A stretch of DNA of 64,000 nucleotides from Cricetomys ansorgei (GCA_026225945.1 JAMJFZ010000320.1:15957501-16021500), one strand, 5' to 3'. Shown: positions 1 through 12,000, counted from the stretch's first letter. Translations and numbers: made by a program. Notes: a model not told the origin generated them from the sequence alone.

Positions 1-2065
1 TGCAGTATCATTGGCCCCTCTGGCAAAAAGCAAGTGGTGCCTTGTCCCTGCACCCACTCGGGAGTTCACCTGCTCTCCCTGGGCCATTCTGATCAGACCG
101 GCTTCCTGGAAGATCGGGGTACTGAACCAAACAATGAGCACAAGGGTCAGAGAAGGCAGGCCGCTGGGAGCTCTGGAGCCTGCTGATCTCTCAGGAGGTT
201 CTTGCCATAGGTAAAAACAGACTAGGGCCATGGGGTGAGACAAAGAGACAAAAGAGGTGCTGCCCGGGGTGCCAGATAAACTCAGAAACCAAATAAGTAA
301 CATTTTGATGTAGCATGTTTAAATAAAAATTAGTTTTTAAAATCTTCAGTGAACAAATAAAAAAAAAATCTCTAACATTCCAAGTATCAGTATCAGGTAG
401 GGTACATTCCCAATGGCTGGCTTGCTCTTGACTCTGAAAGATCCCTGGATTCTGAGACAGAGAAGCAGCTAACCCCATGAGGATTCAAACACACCTTCAA
501 CCTCTCTGTCTGTTCCCCTGGGCTTTCGCCTGGCTACGTCTCCTTCATAGGGCTTGTGAAGATCAATTTTGAGCTGCCAAGGAATGCATAACAAACTGTA
601 ATGGTGCTGGCAGAAGTAGGCAAGATAGGCTAGTCTCGGAGTGTGAGGAAAGAGGAGGCGAGAGGAGGAAGGGTGGAGGGAGGTGCAAAGGAAGATGTGT
701 GGAGGAGCATGGGAAGAGGCTGAGTTTTGGATTCTGACCCGCAACGGGCTTTCGCTCAGCTCAGGACAGTTGACAGAGCCTCAGTCCATCCCAATTCTAT
801 GAGCCCCGGTTTGTCTGGTCTTAAAATGGGAGAGGGGTGATGGAATAATGGAATGTGCTGAGAAGTACTGTCTGCGCAAACCTAGTGTGGTCCATGGCAT
901 CTGCACACGTGTGTGCACACAGAGACACATGTGACCTGGGAAGAGGTGGAGAGAAAGGCAGTGAAGGGCTGATACTCAAGGAAGGGAGAAAAGGACCAAG
1001 GAAAGGAAGAGGGGAGCAACTCAGATCCCATCCTGGATTCAGGATTCTTAGACAGCAAGTCAGCTCAAGTTTCCCGGGAAACGTCCTCGGAGAGAATCGA
1101 GCCTAATGATATACTTGACGTTTCTCTGTGCTGACACACAAGCTATTATTCATTTGTTTTTCTAGAGTACTCTAGACTTTTCATCCATTCTCCCAAAGGC
1201 TGGCATTTATTTATACTGCTTGAGAAGACCTTTTTTGCATCAGTGAAGTTTTACTATCTCAGTTGGGTGAGGAGACAGAAATCACTTTTCCCCTACTCTG
1301 ATTCTGCCAAACCTCCAGGTCCTGCCCCTCTATTTAAGAGCAGGTAGAATTCTTAGAATGGGTGAAGAGCATGGGCAGAGGCAGGAACCTCGCAGCAAGC
1401 TCTGCCACACTCCAAAGCCCCAGAGCAGAGACTCTTCAGGGAAAATGGTTTCTCCTCCAAGACAGCGCCCCTTTGGATGGGTTCCCTGTGCCTTTCACAG
1501 TAGAACAAAGAAGGAAAGCTCTCTGTATGCTAGGAGGGCTGCAACTGACAGTTGATCCCCTGGAAGCCAGCCTGTGCATTTCCTTACTAAAGAAGAGCAG
1601 AGGGAAGTGCCAAGAACTTAAAAGAATAAATATTCTAGAAATAATTCCTGACTGTCTTTGGAATGTGCCCTCCCTCCCCTAGGAGATTTGTTTCTTAGAG
1701 ACTGTTTGCTTTGGCTACCAAGATTGGTCTGCATGCTGCAAGCGCCCACCTGCCCTGGGGGCGTTACTGCCGCCCCTCTGGCAGCTGTAAGAAGGCTTCA
1801 GACAGCCTGCTCCAGGGTTAACCAGTCCAGGACTCAAGGGCTGGGATCTAGGCTACCAACGTGACAGGACAGCACAAATCAGTAATCAAGGTCATTGATA
1901 TTATAATGCAGTGTTTACAAAAACAAAGTACTACAAAAATGCACAATGAACAAAATATGGATTTTAAAATAAAGACAAGTCCTGTGCAGAAGATCCATTC
2001 ACTGCAGCTGAGGTGCCACAATCAGAGGCCTTCGTTTCATTTTGTCTTGCTGCAATGTTTCTTTA
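1..2065. other. Intergenic sequence, no gene recognised
   Basis: Ordinary mixed-composition DNA downstream of Cradd. The longest open frame (1362-1682, 106 codons) resembles no family I know, has no visible splice or promoter context, and is overlapped by another short frame. I see no RNA gene and no clear repeat. Confidence 0.5.
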
Positions 2066-2067
2066 CA

Positions 2068-2237
2068 TTTGTTTACTGCGTGTACATATGTATGTGGGTG
2101 TGTGCCGTGGCGTGTGTGTAAGGACAGATGACAGCTTGAAGTTAGCGGGCCTCTCCTCTGACGTGTGGGTTCCGATTGAACTCAGGTCGTCAGCCTAGGC
2201 AGCAAGTAACTGTATCAGCCGAGCCGTCTCTCCCATC
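2068..2237 (-). repeat. B3/B2-family SINE, antisense
   Basis: Read on the minus strand, this starts with a GGGAGAGACGGCTC-type tRNA-like box and runs through a GACCTGAGTT-type B box. It continues into the B3 body and ends at a GT-rich tail on the low-coordinate side. The copy is diverged. The larger GT tract at 2536 lies 300 bp further on. Confidence 0.8.
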
Positions 2238-2535
2238 CCATGGATCTGAGGCCTTTAGTGTGGGAAGATCTGGCGCCACCTCAGTAGGTCAGGGAAGAAA
2301 CTGTTTCTACCGCTTCAGAAAACTGTATCTGTGCTGCATCTGGATGACAGGCTCTCTGCATCCATCAAATTCACAAGCTCCTGAAAGGGGTTTGGAAGGA
2401 CCAAGCATAGCCTGGAACCTTCTCTTCTGAAGCTCTTGTTCTTCCTCATCCAGAATATCCCAGCATCATCCCTCTGTGGACTCACTCCAAGGTCATAAGC
2501 TGACTGTGGGAAGGTATTTTATTTATCTCATACAC

Positions 2536-2816
2536 TGTGTGTGTGTGTGTGTGTGTGTGAGTGTGTAAGTGTGTGTGTGTATGTGTGTGAGTGTGTGTGT
2601 ATGTGCGTGTGTGTATCTGTGTGAGTGTGAGTGCGTGTGTGTATGTGCGTGTGTGTATGTGTGAGTGTGTGTGTGTGCATGTGTGTGCACGTGTGTGTGA
2701 GTGTGTGTGTGCATGTGTGTGTGTATGTGTGAGTGTGCGTGTGTATGTGTGTGTGTATGTCTGTGTATGTATGTGTGTATGTGCGTGTGTGTATGTGTGA
2801 GTGTGTGTGGGGGGGG
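2536..2816. repeat. Imperfect (GT)n microsatellite, about 280 bp
   Basis: A long GT/TG array interrupted by GTAT, GAGT, GCGT and GCAT variants, ending in a G8 run. Opposite-strand open frames of Thr/His or Cys/Val repeats across it are artefacts. Alternating purine-pyrimidine DNA of this kind can form Z-DNA. Confidence 0.95.
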
Positions 2817-3039
2817 GTGAGAGAGAAAGAGAGATGGAGCACTTTAATTTCTTGCAAATGTTTAAAAGTTGGAAAGTTCCTATAAAAATACTGCATATTT
2901 TAACTAATCTTTAAAAACTCAAATAATCATCTTGCCTTGAAAAATGTGCTTAGCAATTGATTAAAAATTTTAATTTTTTTCTCTCTTTATCTGCTATATA
3001 TGGCAACTAAAAATATAGTAATCATCACTCCTGTTTACT

Positions 3040-3195
3040 GATAACATATTAAATCTTAGCACAGAGTTCAAGGCTTTCAGTATTGTGTCTTTAACTCCTC
3101 ATAATTCTGCACTCATTAGTCTCAATTATGGAAGGTAAATCTGAAGCTCAGAAAACATAAATAATGTTTCCAAAATCTCTTGGCTAATAAATAAT
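3040..3195 (-). repeat. MIR SINE, antisense
   Basis: A short run resembling the MIR core (GAAGCTCAGAAAA, then a CTTGGCTAATAA-type end) in antisense orientation. It is old and heavily diverged, so the limits are approximate. Confidence 0.5.
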
Positions 3196-3365
3196 AAATA
3201 ATGGCCGGCTTCCATCCTGGGAAGTGGACTAAGTGGACTAAGTTACTGGCTATTGAAGAGTTCCAGGCGGCTCAGTGGTCCTGGGTGTGCACATAGGGGT
3301 GAGGGAGGACCCCACCAGCCACCTCAGAGGCTGGCTCAGCTCCCAGGTTCCTGTGTCTGTCAAAT

Positions 3366-3497
3366 AGCTTCCTCCCTCCCTCCCTCCCGCCCTTCCTCCC
3401 TTCCTTCCTTCCTCCCTTCCTCCTTTCTTCCCTGCCCCTCTCCCTCCTCCCTCCTCCCTCCCTCCCTCTCTCTCTCCCTCCCTTTCTTTCTTTTGTT
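3366..3497. repeat. Polypyrimidine (CCTT/CCCT)n tract
   Basis: About 130 bases that are almost entirely C and T on the plus strand, built from CCTCC, CCTTC and CTCT units. It lies just left of an LTR 3' end. Its mirror-repeat character is compatible with H-DNA. Confidence 0.9.
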
Positions 3498-3559
3498 GAT
3501 TTCTTATCCTTGTTTCTTTTTATGTTTCCCCCTTTCCTCTCTTCTTCTGTTCGCTTTTG

Positions 3560-4031
3560 TTTTGGTTGTCTTGCTCATTTCTGGGATGAAATACTTTACA
3601 AAGGCATTTATTCTGACTTACATTTTGAGGTGCAGATCATTGTGGGGGGGGAAGACATGGCAGCTAAAGCACGAGGCAGATGGTGACTATCCACAGCCAT
3701 GAAGCAGAGGCGTAAATGCCGGTGTTCCCTTCTCCAGCCCAGGAAGCCAGCCCACGCAGTGGTGCCGCCTGCATGCCCGTCTCAATCAAACCTCTCTGGA
3801 AACACCCTCACAGACATGCTGAGGGGTTTGTCTCCCACATGATGCTAAATCCCATCAAATTGACAATCAAGATTAACCCTTGCAAGACCACCCCTTGTCA
3901 GCTTGACACCAAAACCCATCACTTTTGAATCATAGAATTGTACCCCATTCCCTAAAGTCTCATGTTTATCTCATGATACAAAACATATTTAGTCTGTCTC
4001 TATGAGTCCCCAACATCTTAACAGTCCCTAA

Positions 4032-4083
<52 letters not shown>

Positions 4084-4975
4084 TACTGAGACTCAGGCTA
4101 TCTCTTAACTGTAACTTCAGAATCGAGTTAGATACTTCCAGTGAACGATGATGCACACTGAACACTCACATTCCAAAAGGGAAGAATGGAGTCATAGCAA
4201 GATGGGACCAAAGCAAGCTCCTAAACCCAACAGGGCAAACACCAAATGCTGTAGCTTCATGCCAAGCACGGGGCTTGTGAATGGAGTCATCTGAGCTCCA
4301 AAGAACTTAGGTGACCACATTTCTCCTACTCTGCCACCCTCGCACAAGTAGGCTGTCTCCTGGGTTGTTTTCACTCTTGGGTTGGTGTGCATGGGAAAGG
4401 TTTCACTAGGTGGCTGTGGTTCTCCTTGTTGACATCCCAGGGTTTGACATCCTCAGCATCTGGTTTTCTCCAGTTCTACTTAGACTTCATGTTCACAGTT
4501 TTCACGCAGTGTCTTCTCAGGGCCTCCTTGTGTGGAACCTGACCATGCCTGGTCTCAGAAGCTTTCTGAAATCTTGGTGTAAGCGTCCGTTACCCTTATA
4601 ACTCTTGTAATTTTTTGCCTGCCTGTAAAACAAGTACAGGCAGTGGATGCTGCCGCCAGTTTCGACTGAAAGCTCAAAATGCAGTCTGGGCCCCTTCTGA
4701 CGCATCTGTAGTGGCCTCTGCACCTTGGCCGCTGGTCACGTTGCACACAAGCCCTGAAGCAGAGGGAGATGAATTTTGGTGGTCCATTAAGGTTTCTCCT
4801 TTATACTCAATCTGAAACTATAGTCCACTGAATGGTGCAGACTACGCCTAGGTTGGATCTTCCTATCTCAGCAAAGCCTCTCAGATAGCCTCACAAACAT
4901 GCCCAGAGGTTTGACTCCTAGGTGATACTAAACTCTCTGAAATTGACAATGGAGATTAATCATCACAATAGAACA
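3560..4975 (-). mobile_element. MaLR-like LTR element (LTR-internal-LTR), antisense
   Basis: On the minus strand the left segment (3560-3905) ends in LTR 3' sequence: a CAATGAT and CTCAAAATGTAAG motif followed by GAATAAATGCC. The middle (about 3950-4830) resembles the non-coding internal part of rodent ERVL-MaLR elements. A partial LTR copy (about 4830-4975) repeats the motif AGAGGTTTG...CCTAGGTGAT...TTGACAATGGAGATTAA found at 3825-3880. No open reading frame survives. The family assignment is from memory; the paired-LTR structure is visible. Confidence 0.55.
4034..4084. repeat. (GT)n microsatellite
   Basis: A nearly perfect run of about 21 GT units, then GTATGTGTGT, inside the internal part of the LTR element. 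Confidence 0.95.
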
Positions 4976-5670
4976 ACTATTGCATGTATGGATGTTCCTG
5001 GCTTTTGGGCTTAACATATCTTAAGTGACTAACTCCTGGGATACACCTAGGCTGTGGAGCATTGCGGCTTAGCAACACAGCTCACTGCAGAGCATCAAGG
5101 GCACCCCTCAGGTTGCCTGACTGACTGGGAGCTGCGAATCACTGCCTCAGCACTGCATCAACAGAGGATCGCATCTCTCATTACCGGTCCAGGAAAGGAT
5201 ACACATCAAGAATCATTTTTTAAAGTTTTTTTTTAAAACTGCACATGTATTGCTTCTCCACAATCATAACGAGGTAGAAAAATGGAAGGTCAAGCCACCA
5301 TTTAGTTGGGGACTGTTGGGGTTGGGATCTTATTCAGGATTACTCTTGGAAAGAGTTCCCCAAGGTCCCAAGTCCCACTGACTTCTGCTCTCCACAGGGC
5401 TGACTCCTTGCATCAGTAGGAGAATGTCCTCCCTCTCCCATCTAGACGCCTCTCAAAGACACCTCTCCATATTATTGTGTTTCCTTTTTTAGCACCTATG
5501 AGTGTAATCGAGCCATGGTTTACAGCACACCAATGGCCAAGTGTCCGGAGTTTTGGATCCATGGAGTCATGACATCCTCTAAGACTTGCTGATAGTAAAC
5601 AGGCCAATAGAGTCTTATGAAAAAAAACTCCTTCTGGTTGCCCCACACTTTTCCAGCCTCATTTCCCAAA
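4976..5670. other. Unassigned intergenic sequence
   Basis: I recognise no gene or repeat with confidence. A T-rich stretch lies at 5216-5237. Short open frames lack any context that would support them. Confidence 0.4.
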
Positions 5671-5673
5671 CTG

Positions 5674-6058
5674 GATTGTGATGGTTAAACTTCATTGCTA
5701 CCTCAGCGGGACTTAGAATCACTATGTAAACATACCTCTGTGTTTGTGTTCCTGAGAGTGTTTCCAGAAAGCAAATGACCATCAAGAGTCTAGCAAGAAT
5801 GACGCCCTCGAATGTGAGTGGCGCTATCCCATGAGCTGGATGAATAAAAAAGAGAAAGCGAGCGGAGGACCGGAAACCATCACTTTCTGTTTCTTTACTC
5901 TGCACACAGTGTGACCAGCTGTATCTCACTCCATCCCGTGACTTCTTTGCCATTATGGACTGTATCCCCTCAAACCGCAAGTCAAAATAAATCCTTCTTT
6001 CTTTAAGCTACTTTTGTGGGTAACATCTTGACAGCAACAAGAGAAGCAATTAACGTAC
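5674..6058 (+). mobile_element. Solo LTR, MaLR-like
   Basis: Begins TGTGATGGTTAAAC, has the internal AATAAAAAAGAGAAAGCGAG block, then a CCATTATGGACTG motif, a polyadenylation signal AAATAAATCC near 5988, and an end resembling GACAGCAACAAGAGAAG. This is the same general architecture as the copies at 11.0, 21.2, 40.3, 45.4, 53.4 and 56.0 kb. It is non-coding. Confidence 0.6.
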
Positions 6059-6199
6059 AACTCCCTAACACTTCTCTAAAACCTAGTTCCTTCTGCAGTG
6101 CTCTGTAGCTAAGGAACTGATCTCATCTACATGTCAGAAACCTAATCCTCACATCGAATCCAACACAAAGTCTTGTTCACCTGGTAAACTTCTTTAGGG

Positions 6200-6852
6200 A
6201 TCTCTTAAACCAGTTTATTCCTTCCAAGCTCTGGTGATGTGACTTGGACTAGATCGTGCCCATCTACGGTATGAACCCGGTGACCACCTCCTGCTTTGCT
6301 CTTGTCTCCACCCTGTATCCCATGCTCCAAATGAGCAGGCTGCCTGAACTACACATGTCGAGAACCATGATCTTCCTAAATCATAAGCGATCCTCTTACC
6401 CTTGTTCTTAAATCTCTGACGGTTAGTTAGGATGGTCCTTAAGTCTCTAATACAACATGTAAGGCAATTCTCTGCCTGAGTATTCAGCCATCTCCACTAG
6501 CCACACTGAAAGTTCCCCAAAGATACCTATATTCTTTGGCCCTTTATACATTCCCCCTTCTACAGAGACTACAGCCCCTTAGCCTCTTATCTCCGGGGCC
6601 TCCTGAGACAATACTTGAGTCAGAAACCTTTCACGGACCTTCCAACTCTGAGTTGGATCCCCTTTGTTGAGCTTCCACAGGTCTCTTGGCATACTTTTAT
6701 TTTAGCACTCACCCAAATATACAAGCCACAACCTTTTGTTGACTGTCTGCCTTTTCTGTCGGGCTGTTAGCCCCATGAGAGCTGACATGTGACTCTACGC
6801 ATAGTCTTTGTAACCTGGTCACAGCTGACTACATGCTCAATAAAATCTATTT
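6200..6852 (+). repeat. L2 LINE 3' end
   Basis: A consensus-like order of L2 3' motifs is visible: CTAGCCACACTGAAAG, CCTTTCACGGACCTTCC, a TATTTTAGCACTCA block, GTTAGCCCCATGAGAGC, and the terminal TGCTCAATAAAATC. Old eutherian repeat with no intact frame. The first 200 bp are less certain. Confidence 0.7.
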
Positions 6853-6859
6853 TTCCAAC

Positions 6860-7465
6860 TTAGGTGCTCAGAGCACCAATGGTATGAGTCACCTTTTAGC
6901 AGAAACGTTAAGAATCACTACCAGGAAGGCGTGTTTGCTCGGGAAAGGCAGATACACGAGTCAGGCCAGGCTCTGACGATGCTACGGAATTGGCTGTGAG
7001 CAGCTGGGCATTCGCTAGCTGCCCGGCTTCCTAGAAGTACACACGTTTTAGGATTTGTTTGGAGACGTTGTGAAACAAACCCCTTTCTATGTATTTGAGA
7101 ACATTCTGTGTTTCCTTTCTTCTTGCCAGACTGATACGGTTTCATAACCTTTTAGCGCCGCTGCGTCTCGGGATGACCCTTACCCTTTACTCATTAATAG
7201 CCTGCCTGGCATGGAGAGCTCCTGAGGGCGTGTTCGAAAAGGAACTGCTGTTAAAATGCGCATCTGCTCCTGGTATCAAAAGGAGAAACCTAAGAGTTTC
7301 CTTTTTCATTTTAAATCAACAGCTTGACCTCACTTTTGCCCAGAGGAAAAAACTTCAGGTCTTTGCGATCTGAGCTTTTGGTTAAGATAGTGTAATTATG
7401 CTGGTCCCCTGTGTATTTGCTCTCATTTACAAAATGTAAGTGACTGGATTTCATACCCCTTGGCA
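6860..7465. other. Unassigned sequence
   Basis: Unique-looking DNA between L2 and MIR. The open frame at 7089-7373 has no recognisable similarity and no coding context. Confidence 0.4.
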
Positions 7466-7469
7466 TGAA

Positions 7470-7655
7470 GTTACGGAAAGCCAGAGGTTTATGGTTTCAA
7501 ATGTTAACTCTCCCGTATATAAACTGGTGGCCTTAAGCAACCCACTTGACCTTCTAGAACTTTAGCTTTCTCCTCTGCAAAGTCAGAAAGACACCAGCCT
7601 CGCAGCTCCATCTCTGCCTTGAGTGTGACAAGCACTAAATAATGTTAATGTCCTT
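7470..7655 (+). repeat. MIR SINE
   Basis: Shows the MIR order AAGCAACCCACTTGACC, TTTAGCTTTCTCCTCTGCAA, then a GACAAGCACTAAATAATG end. Diverged. Confidence 0.65.
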
Positions 7656-8000
7656 CCCAAACCTTCTGCTATTCATTATACCATAGCCATATGATGGTCC
7701 CCATGGAGCCCCTCTCTGGGCTAAGATTGTTTTCTATTACAGAAAATCTCCACTGTAAACTGTGGTCGCCAGTCAGCCTCGCTGTCTGCACTCAGCGGCT
7801 AAAGCTTTGGAGATTCTTAGTAAACGACAGGGCTGCTTGGTTTCTGCTCTCCAAAGCAGTACTCCTCCTTGTCATCATAGAAAGGGACTCCAAACCAGAG
7901 TGAACAGGGGAAACTAAGTCATGAGAAGAGGAGGGAATGAAAATTCCAAAAAGGAAAGAGCTAAAACACTTTTGAGACTAAGATAAGAGGCAAGGACCTG

Positions 8001-8157
8001 CTGGGCAGTGGTGGCACACACCTTAATTCAGCACTCGGGAGGCAGAGGCAGGCGGATCTCTGTGAGTTCGAGGCCAGCCTGGTCTACAGAGTGAGTTCAA
8101 GGACAGTCAGAATTACAACAGGGAAGGAAGGAAGGAAAGAAGGAAGGAAGGAAGAAA
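8001..8157 (+). repeat. B1 SINE with (GGAA)n tail and 13-bp target duplication
   Basis: B1 consensus from CTGGGCAGTGGTGGCACA through GGCAGAGGCAGGCGGAT and GAGGCCAGCCTGGTCTACA. The last few B1 bases are lost and a (GGAA)n/(GGAAA) tail follows (8122-8157). The 13-mer AGGCAAGGACCTG flanks it exactly at 7988-8000 and 8158-8170, which marks the insertion limits. Confidence 0.95.
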
Positions 8158-8294
8158 AGGCAAGGACCTGGCCATCTTAGTCTGGCAGTTAGACTGCTTG
8201 CAGATTTACCAGTTCAGTGACTGCTTCCCTAGCTCGCCCAACACCTTTGATCCTACAGACATGTTTCACAGCTAGTTTTTAGTTTTAAAACCAA

Positions 8295-8440
8295 CTTGAG
8301 AAGTTGGCTCCTGTTATACCCATTTTTCAGAATAAGAAGCTGAGGAGCATGTGCCTGAATCATGCTAGCCTATGCAAGATGGAGCTGGATTGAACTTGAG
8401 CTGTGCTCTAAGTTTAGGGCCCTTCCTACCACATTCTCCT
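8295..8440 (-). repeat. MIR SINE, antisense
   Basis: Antisense MIR order: CCCATTTTTCAGAATAAGAA, CTGAGGAGCATGTGCCTG, then a GGATTGAACTTGAGC block. An open frame over it (8362-8667) is not a gene. Confidence 0.6.
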
Positions 8441-8444
8441 CTCT

Positions 8445-9200
8445 CACGCAGCTGGAGGAGAACAATATTCCAATCAACCTCAAAGGGAGCCTATGCTTGG
8501 GAACCCTTGTCAGCGACACAGAGGACAAAGTATTAAGAAAAAAAAAAAGGACCTCTGTCCTGTCCTATTCCCAACCATTAACCACGGGGAATTCTGCTTT
8601 CTCACTTGTGCAAAGAACAGACAGTAATGCACGCATGCACGCTCCCTGCCTTGCTTCTATTTCCTGAATGCGGATCCACAGGGACTTTACAACACAGATG
8701 GCCATGTCGCAGAAGAAGTGTTTGAAAGATAAATCTGCAGTTCATCATCGGTGTATCAGGAATCACATCTTTGGCCTGTTGTGACCACCGTGGCTGGTAT
8801 CAACAAGGATGGGATTCTCCTTCGTGGCTTTTTAGAAACAGGTCACACTTGACTTGAGCAGCTGTTCCATAGCTCAGCTTCCTCATAGGAAAAAGCAAGA
8901 ACGACCCTCTTCACCATTACAGTGGGAGTAAAGTTGTTAGTCTGGTTGGTCAGAGTTTGGGACCGGAGACAGAGCCTTGAGGTCGGCAAGCAAGGCTGAC
9001 GTACCTGGGAAAGGTGTCCTTCCTTTGTTCTGGTCAGCAAGAACAACCATCTCTCTCAGCACCCATATCTGTCATGCAAGAGCCTAGGGGGATAACCTGT
9101 CATATTTTTTTTGTCTTCTGTCACCTTTCCTCTATGTATCTCCTCTAGAGAGCACAGTGATCTAAGATCCAGACTGAGGCTTCTGGGGTAAGAAATTCTG
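8445..9200. other. Unassigned sequence
   Basis: No recognisable gene or repeat apart from an A12 run near 8540. Ordinary composition. Confidence 0.4.
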
Positions 9201-9204
9201 CTTC

Positions 9205-9312
9205 TGCTTATTTGTTTGCTTCTGAAACCGTCTCACCGTATCGCCCAGGATGGCCTTGAACTCGCAGTCCTTCTGTTCCGCCTCTGAGTTGCTGGTGTCA
9301 AGTGTCTGGCCT
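9205..9312 (-). repeat. B1 SINE fragment, antisense
   Basis: Antisense B1 blocks CTCACCGTATCGCCCAGGAT and GGCCTTGAACTCGCAGTCCT are followed by a GAGTTGCTGGTGTCAAG end. Strongly diverged. Confidence 0.65.
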
Positions 9313-9609
9313 TCTACTAATGCACGATTAAGACTTGGATTATGAGTCTAGTAATTAAAAGCAGTATTTTCTCTTTTGACTCGTGCCATCTGCCGGTCTC
9401 TCAAGAGCTATGATCGCCAGCCTCCCAAGCGATTCCTAACGAACCCCCAACTCCTAGAAGTCATGTTGCGCGTACCAAGGTGAAGCTGTGTGACCAACAG
9501 GCACAAGTAATGACATGACACCTTCAAGACAAGCCGCACAAGGCCCCGAAGCTCCTGACACAGCTGACCTCTTAATTTGACCGCCGTAACAGGGAAAGGC
9601 GGTCCCCGC

Positions 9610-9790
9610 AGTTGGACAAGCCCAGTGACTGCCTTTCTGGAACTTTCTTTTCTTTGTCTTTATGTGAATGCTCGTCTGATTTACCTTTGCTCTTTGAAGC
9701 TGGGGGCTGAACTGCGTCTTGTCTTCAAATCCTCAGCACCTAGCTTTACACCTGGCACCCACTCACTTTTCAATTAAAAAAAAAAAAGGA
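9610..9790 (+). repeat. Possible L2 3' fragment
   Basis: The stretch GCTGGGGGCTGAACTGCGTC...TCCTCAGCACCTAGC...CACCTGGCACCCACTCA...CAATTAAAA resembles an L2 3' end, followed by an A12 run. Weak similarity. Confidence 0.35.
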
Positions 9791-9794
9791 TAGT

Positions 9795-10505
9795 TCTGTA
9801 CATAGCTTTTATTCATACTTCCTATGTTCAATGTTTAAAAAAGTAGCTTTTCTTTTTCAGTAGAAAGCTAAATATAGCAATTTGCAGTGAATTCCATGGG
9901 TCTTTTAGACGGGTGAATAAGTAAGTGTGGGTAGCAATAAAAGACAAATGTGAGAAGTCTCTTATTTTACAGCGGTGTTTCCAAATTTGCCTCCAAATTT
10001 GCCCTCATAGTTCAGTTCCACAGGCACCATAGAGTGAAAACCCTTCTGCTTTTTCATATGCCCAGTTAAATTACACTCAAGATTGATAAAATTATGCTCT
10101 ATTAAGCTGACTATTTCGGCCCCAAAGATACAATCATTCCAACTCTCTTACTATTGCCACGTGGGTCTGTTTTCATTCATTTCTGAAGCCTCTTGAGACC
10201 ATGTGATGTTGATTCCGAAGGCCGAGTAGACCTCTAAGAAGCAGGAGAACGGAAAAAACCACAGAGGGCAGTCTGACATTGTTTGTCTCCTACGTCCGGA
10301 TTCTCAGAAGTGAGCTAACGCTGGGCCACGGGCCCAGGGAATCTGCTCTGTTGGTCTGTGCACCCCCCTCACCCCCCCCCTTTCTTCCCTCAAGGACAAA
10401 GCTCCGAAGCTGATCCATGGATTCACATGCAGCCACTGAAAAGGGAGGTTCAGGAGGCTCATAAAACTCAAAAGCAGCTTACAAGTCTGGGCAGAAACTT
10501 ATATG
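9795..10505. other. Unassigned sequence
   Basis: AT-rich in the first half. A C-rich run lies at 10362-10380. No gene or repeat recognised. Confidence 0.4.
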
Positions 10506-10507
10506 AC

Positions 10508-10732
10508 TCAGGGGGTGAGATGTCTCAACAATTAAGAGCACTTACTGCTCTTCCAGAGGACCCCCACTTACATGGTGGCTAACCACCAGATCACTCCAGT
10601 CCCAGGGGATGCAATGCCCTCTTCTGGCCTCTGAGGGCACTTGCACACACGTGATGCACAAATGTGCAGAGGAAATATTCATACACATAAAATGAAATTT
10701 AAATGAGAACATTATTCTTTTTTAAAAGAGAA
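10508..10732 (+). repeat. B2 SINE
   Basis: B2 order is clear: GGGGGTGAGATGTCTCAACA, TTAAGAGCACTTACTGCTCT, TTCCAGAGGAC, ATGCCCTCTTCTGGCCTC and an AT-rich end. AGAAACTTA flanks it at 10493-10501 and 10733-10741 and is a likely target duplication. An old copy. Confidence 0.9.
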
Positions 10733-11024
10733 AGAAACTTACAAGTCCCACGAGGCTCTTCCTGAGGTTGTATAAGCAGTAAACAATTGCTGGAGAACAG
10801 AGGACTCTTCCCTCCAGCGCCTGCCTATAGGTGGTGCTCGGAGTTGCCATAAGGAAACTTTCCTGAGTTGTTCCGCTTTTCAGTGACTCAGCCGCCTTTG
10901 TAAGCTACGCTCTTAGAAGTGATGCCTCATCTGCGCTCCTGGAAGTAATTCCAGCAAACTCACTGAGTCGTGCTGGGCTGGGTTGGAATTATTTCTTTGG
11001 TCTGTCTTTGCCTTCTGAGGTAGT

Positions 11025-11388
11025 TGAATAAGAATGACCCCCACAGGCTCGCATGTTTGAACGCTGAATCACCAGGAAGTAGAATGCTTTGGTAGGATTA
11101 GAAAGATTAGGAGGTGTGGCCTTGGTGGGGGAAGTATGTCACTGGGGGTGGGCTTTGAGATTTCAAATGGCCCTGCCCACCCTGACTCTCTCTGCCTGCT
11201 GCCTGATCGGGATGGAAAACTCTCAGCTACTGCTCCAGCGTGTCCGCCTGCACGCCACAGTGCTCCTCACCGTGATGGTAACAGACTAAGCCTCTGAAAC
11301 TGTAAGCAAGCCCCCAATTAAATTCTTTCTTTTTTTTTAAGTTGCCTTGGTCATGGTGTCTCCTCACAGCAAGAGAACACTGGCTCAA
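11025..11388 (+). mobile_element. Solo LTR, MaLR-like
   Basis: Contains CCCCCACAGGCTCGCATG, TTAGGAGGTGTGGCCTTGG, CACTGGGGGTGGGCTTTGAG, a CCTCTGAAACTGTAAGC block, CAATTAAATTC as polyadenylation region, and the end GTTGCCTTGGTCATGGTGTC. The same family recurs at 45.4 and 53.4 kb. Non-coding. Confidence 0.6.
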
Positions 11389-11389
11389 A

Positions 11390-11900
11390 GACTCTCTTTG
11401 TCTGAGACGAATAGAAATGGACTCCCCAGGAACAGTCCTGCCACCCCTGCCCAGCATGGAGACTCTTCCTCTGTTGGAACCCCAGCAGAAGAGTTTGGAG
11501 CAGCAGTGCTCATGGTCTACGGCAGTTGAGGCAGAACTGCTTCCCAGTATGGGGCAGGCTTGATAGAAGAGATGAGCACTTGGTTGTCTTCCTTGAATAT
11601 AGCTCCTGCGACACAGAATGATAGAGCAGGAAGAGTGCCAACATTCTGTTCCTAAAAGGCCGAAACTGTAGACCCAAATCGGGAGCACAAGGGAGTGGGA
11701 AGTCCTCTCTCAATGTCTTAGTTTTCCACACCCAGCTGAGAGAGGTGGCGACACCGGCAGGCCATGGTTCGGGTACCACCGGTTCAGTCAGTGTTTACCA
11801 AGATGTAGATTTTGGGGGTGCATAGTTCTCCATTAGTTGTCTACTGTATCCCTTTAGCATCGTTTCAAAGACTTGGAATGATTTTTTTTAAGTACTTTTC
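11390..11900. other. Unassigned sequence
   Basis: Overlapping open frames on both strands (for example 11227-11688 minus) have no recognisable similarity and extend into the LTR, so they are not treated as genes. Confidence 0.4.
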
Positions 11901-11904
11901 ATCT

Positions 11905-12000
11905 GGGCATGAAGGTACTTGACTATAAAACCAGTATTTGAGAAGCTGAGGCAGGAAGACCACAGGTTTCAGGTCCTCCCGGGCTACACAGCAAGGCTCT
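11905..12000 (+). repeat. B1-like SINE fragment
   Basis: CATCTGGGCATGAAGGTACT...GAGAAGCTGAGGCAGGAAGA...GGGCTACACAGCAAGGCTCT follows the B1 (or monomeric 7SL-derived) order with heavy divergence. Confidence 0.6.

Noticed and set aside
1362..1682. 106-codon frame in the downstream flank
   Set aside because: No known similarity, no splice or promoter evidence, and length within chance expectation for 64 kb.
2523..2896. His/Thr-rich and Cys/Val-rich frames
   Set aside because: Translation of the GT microsatellite.
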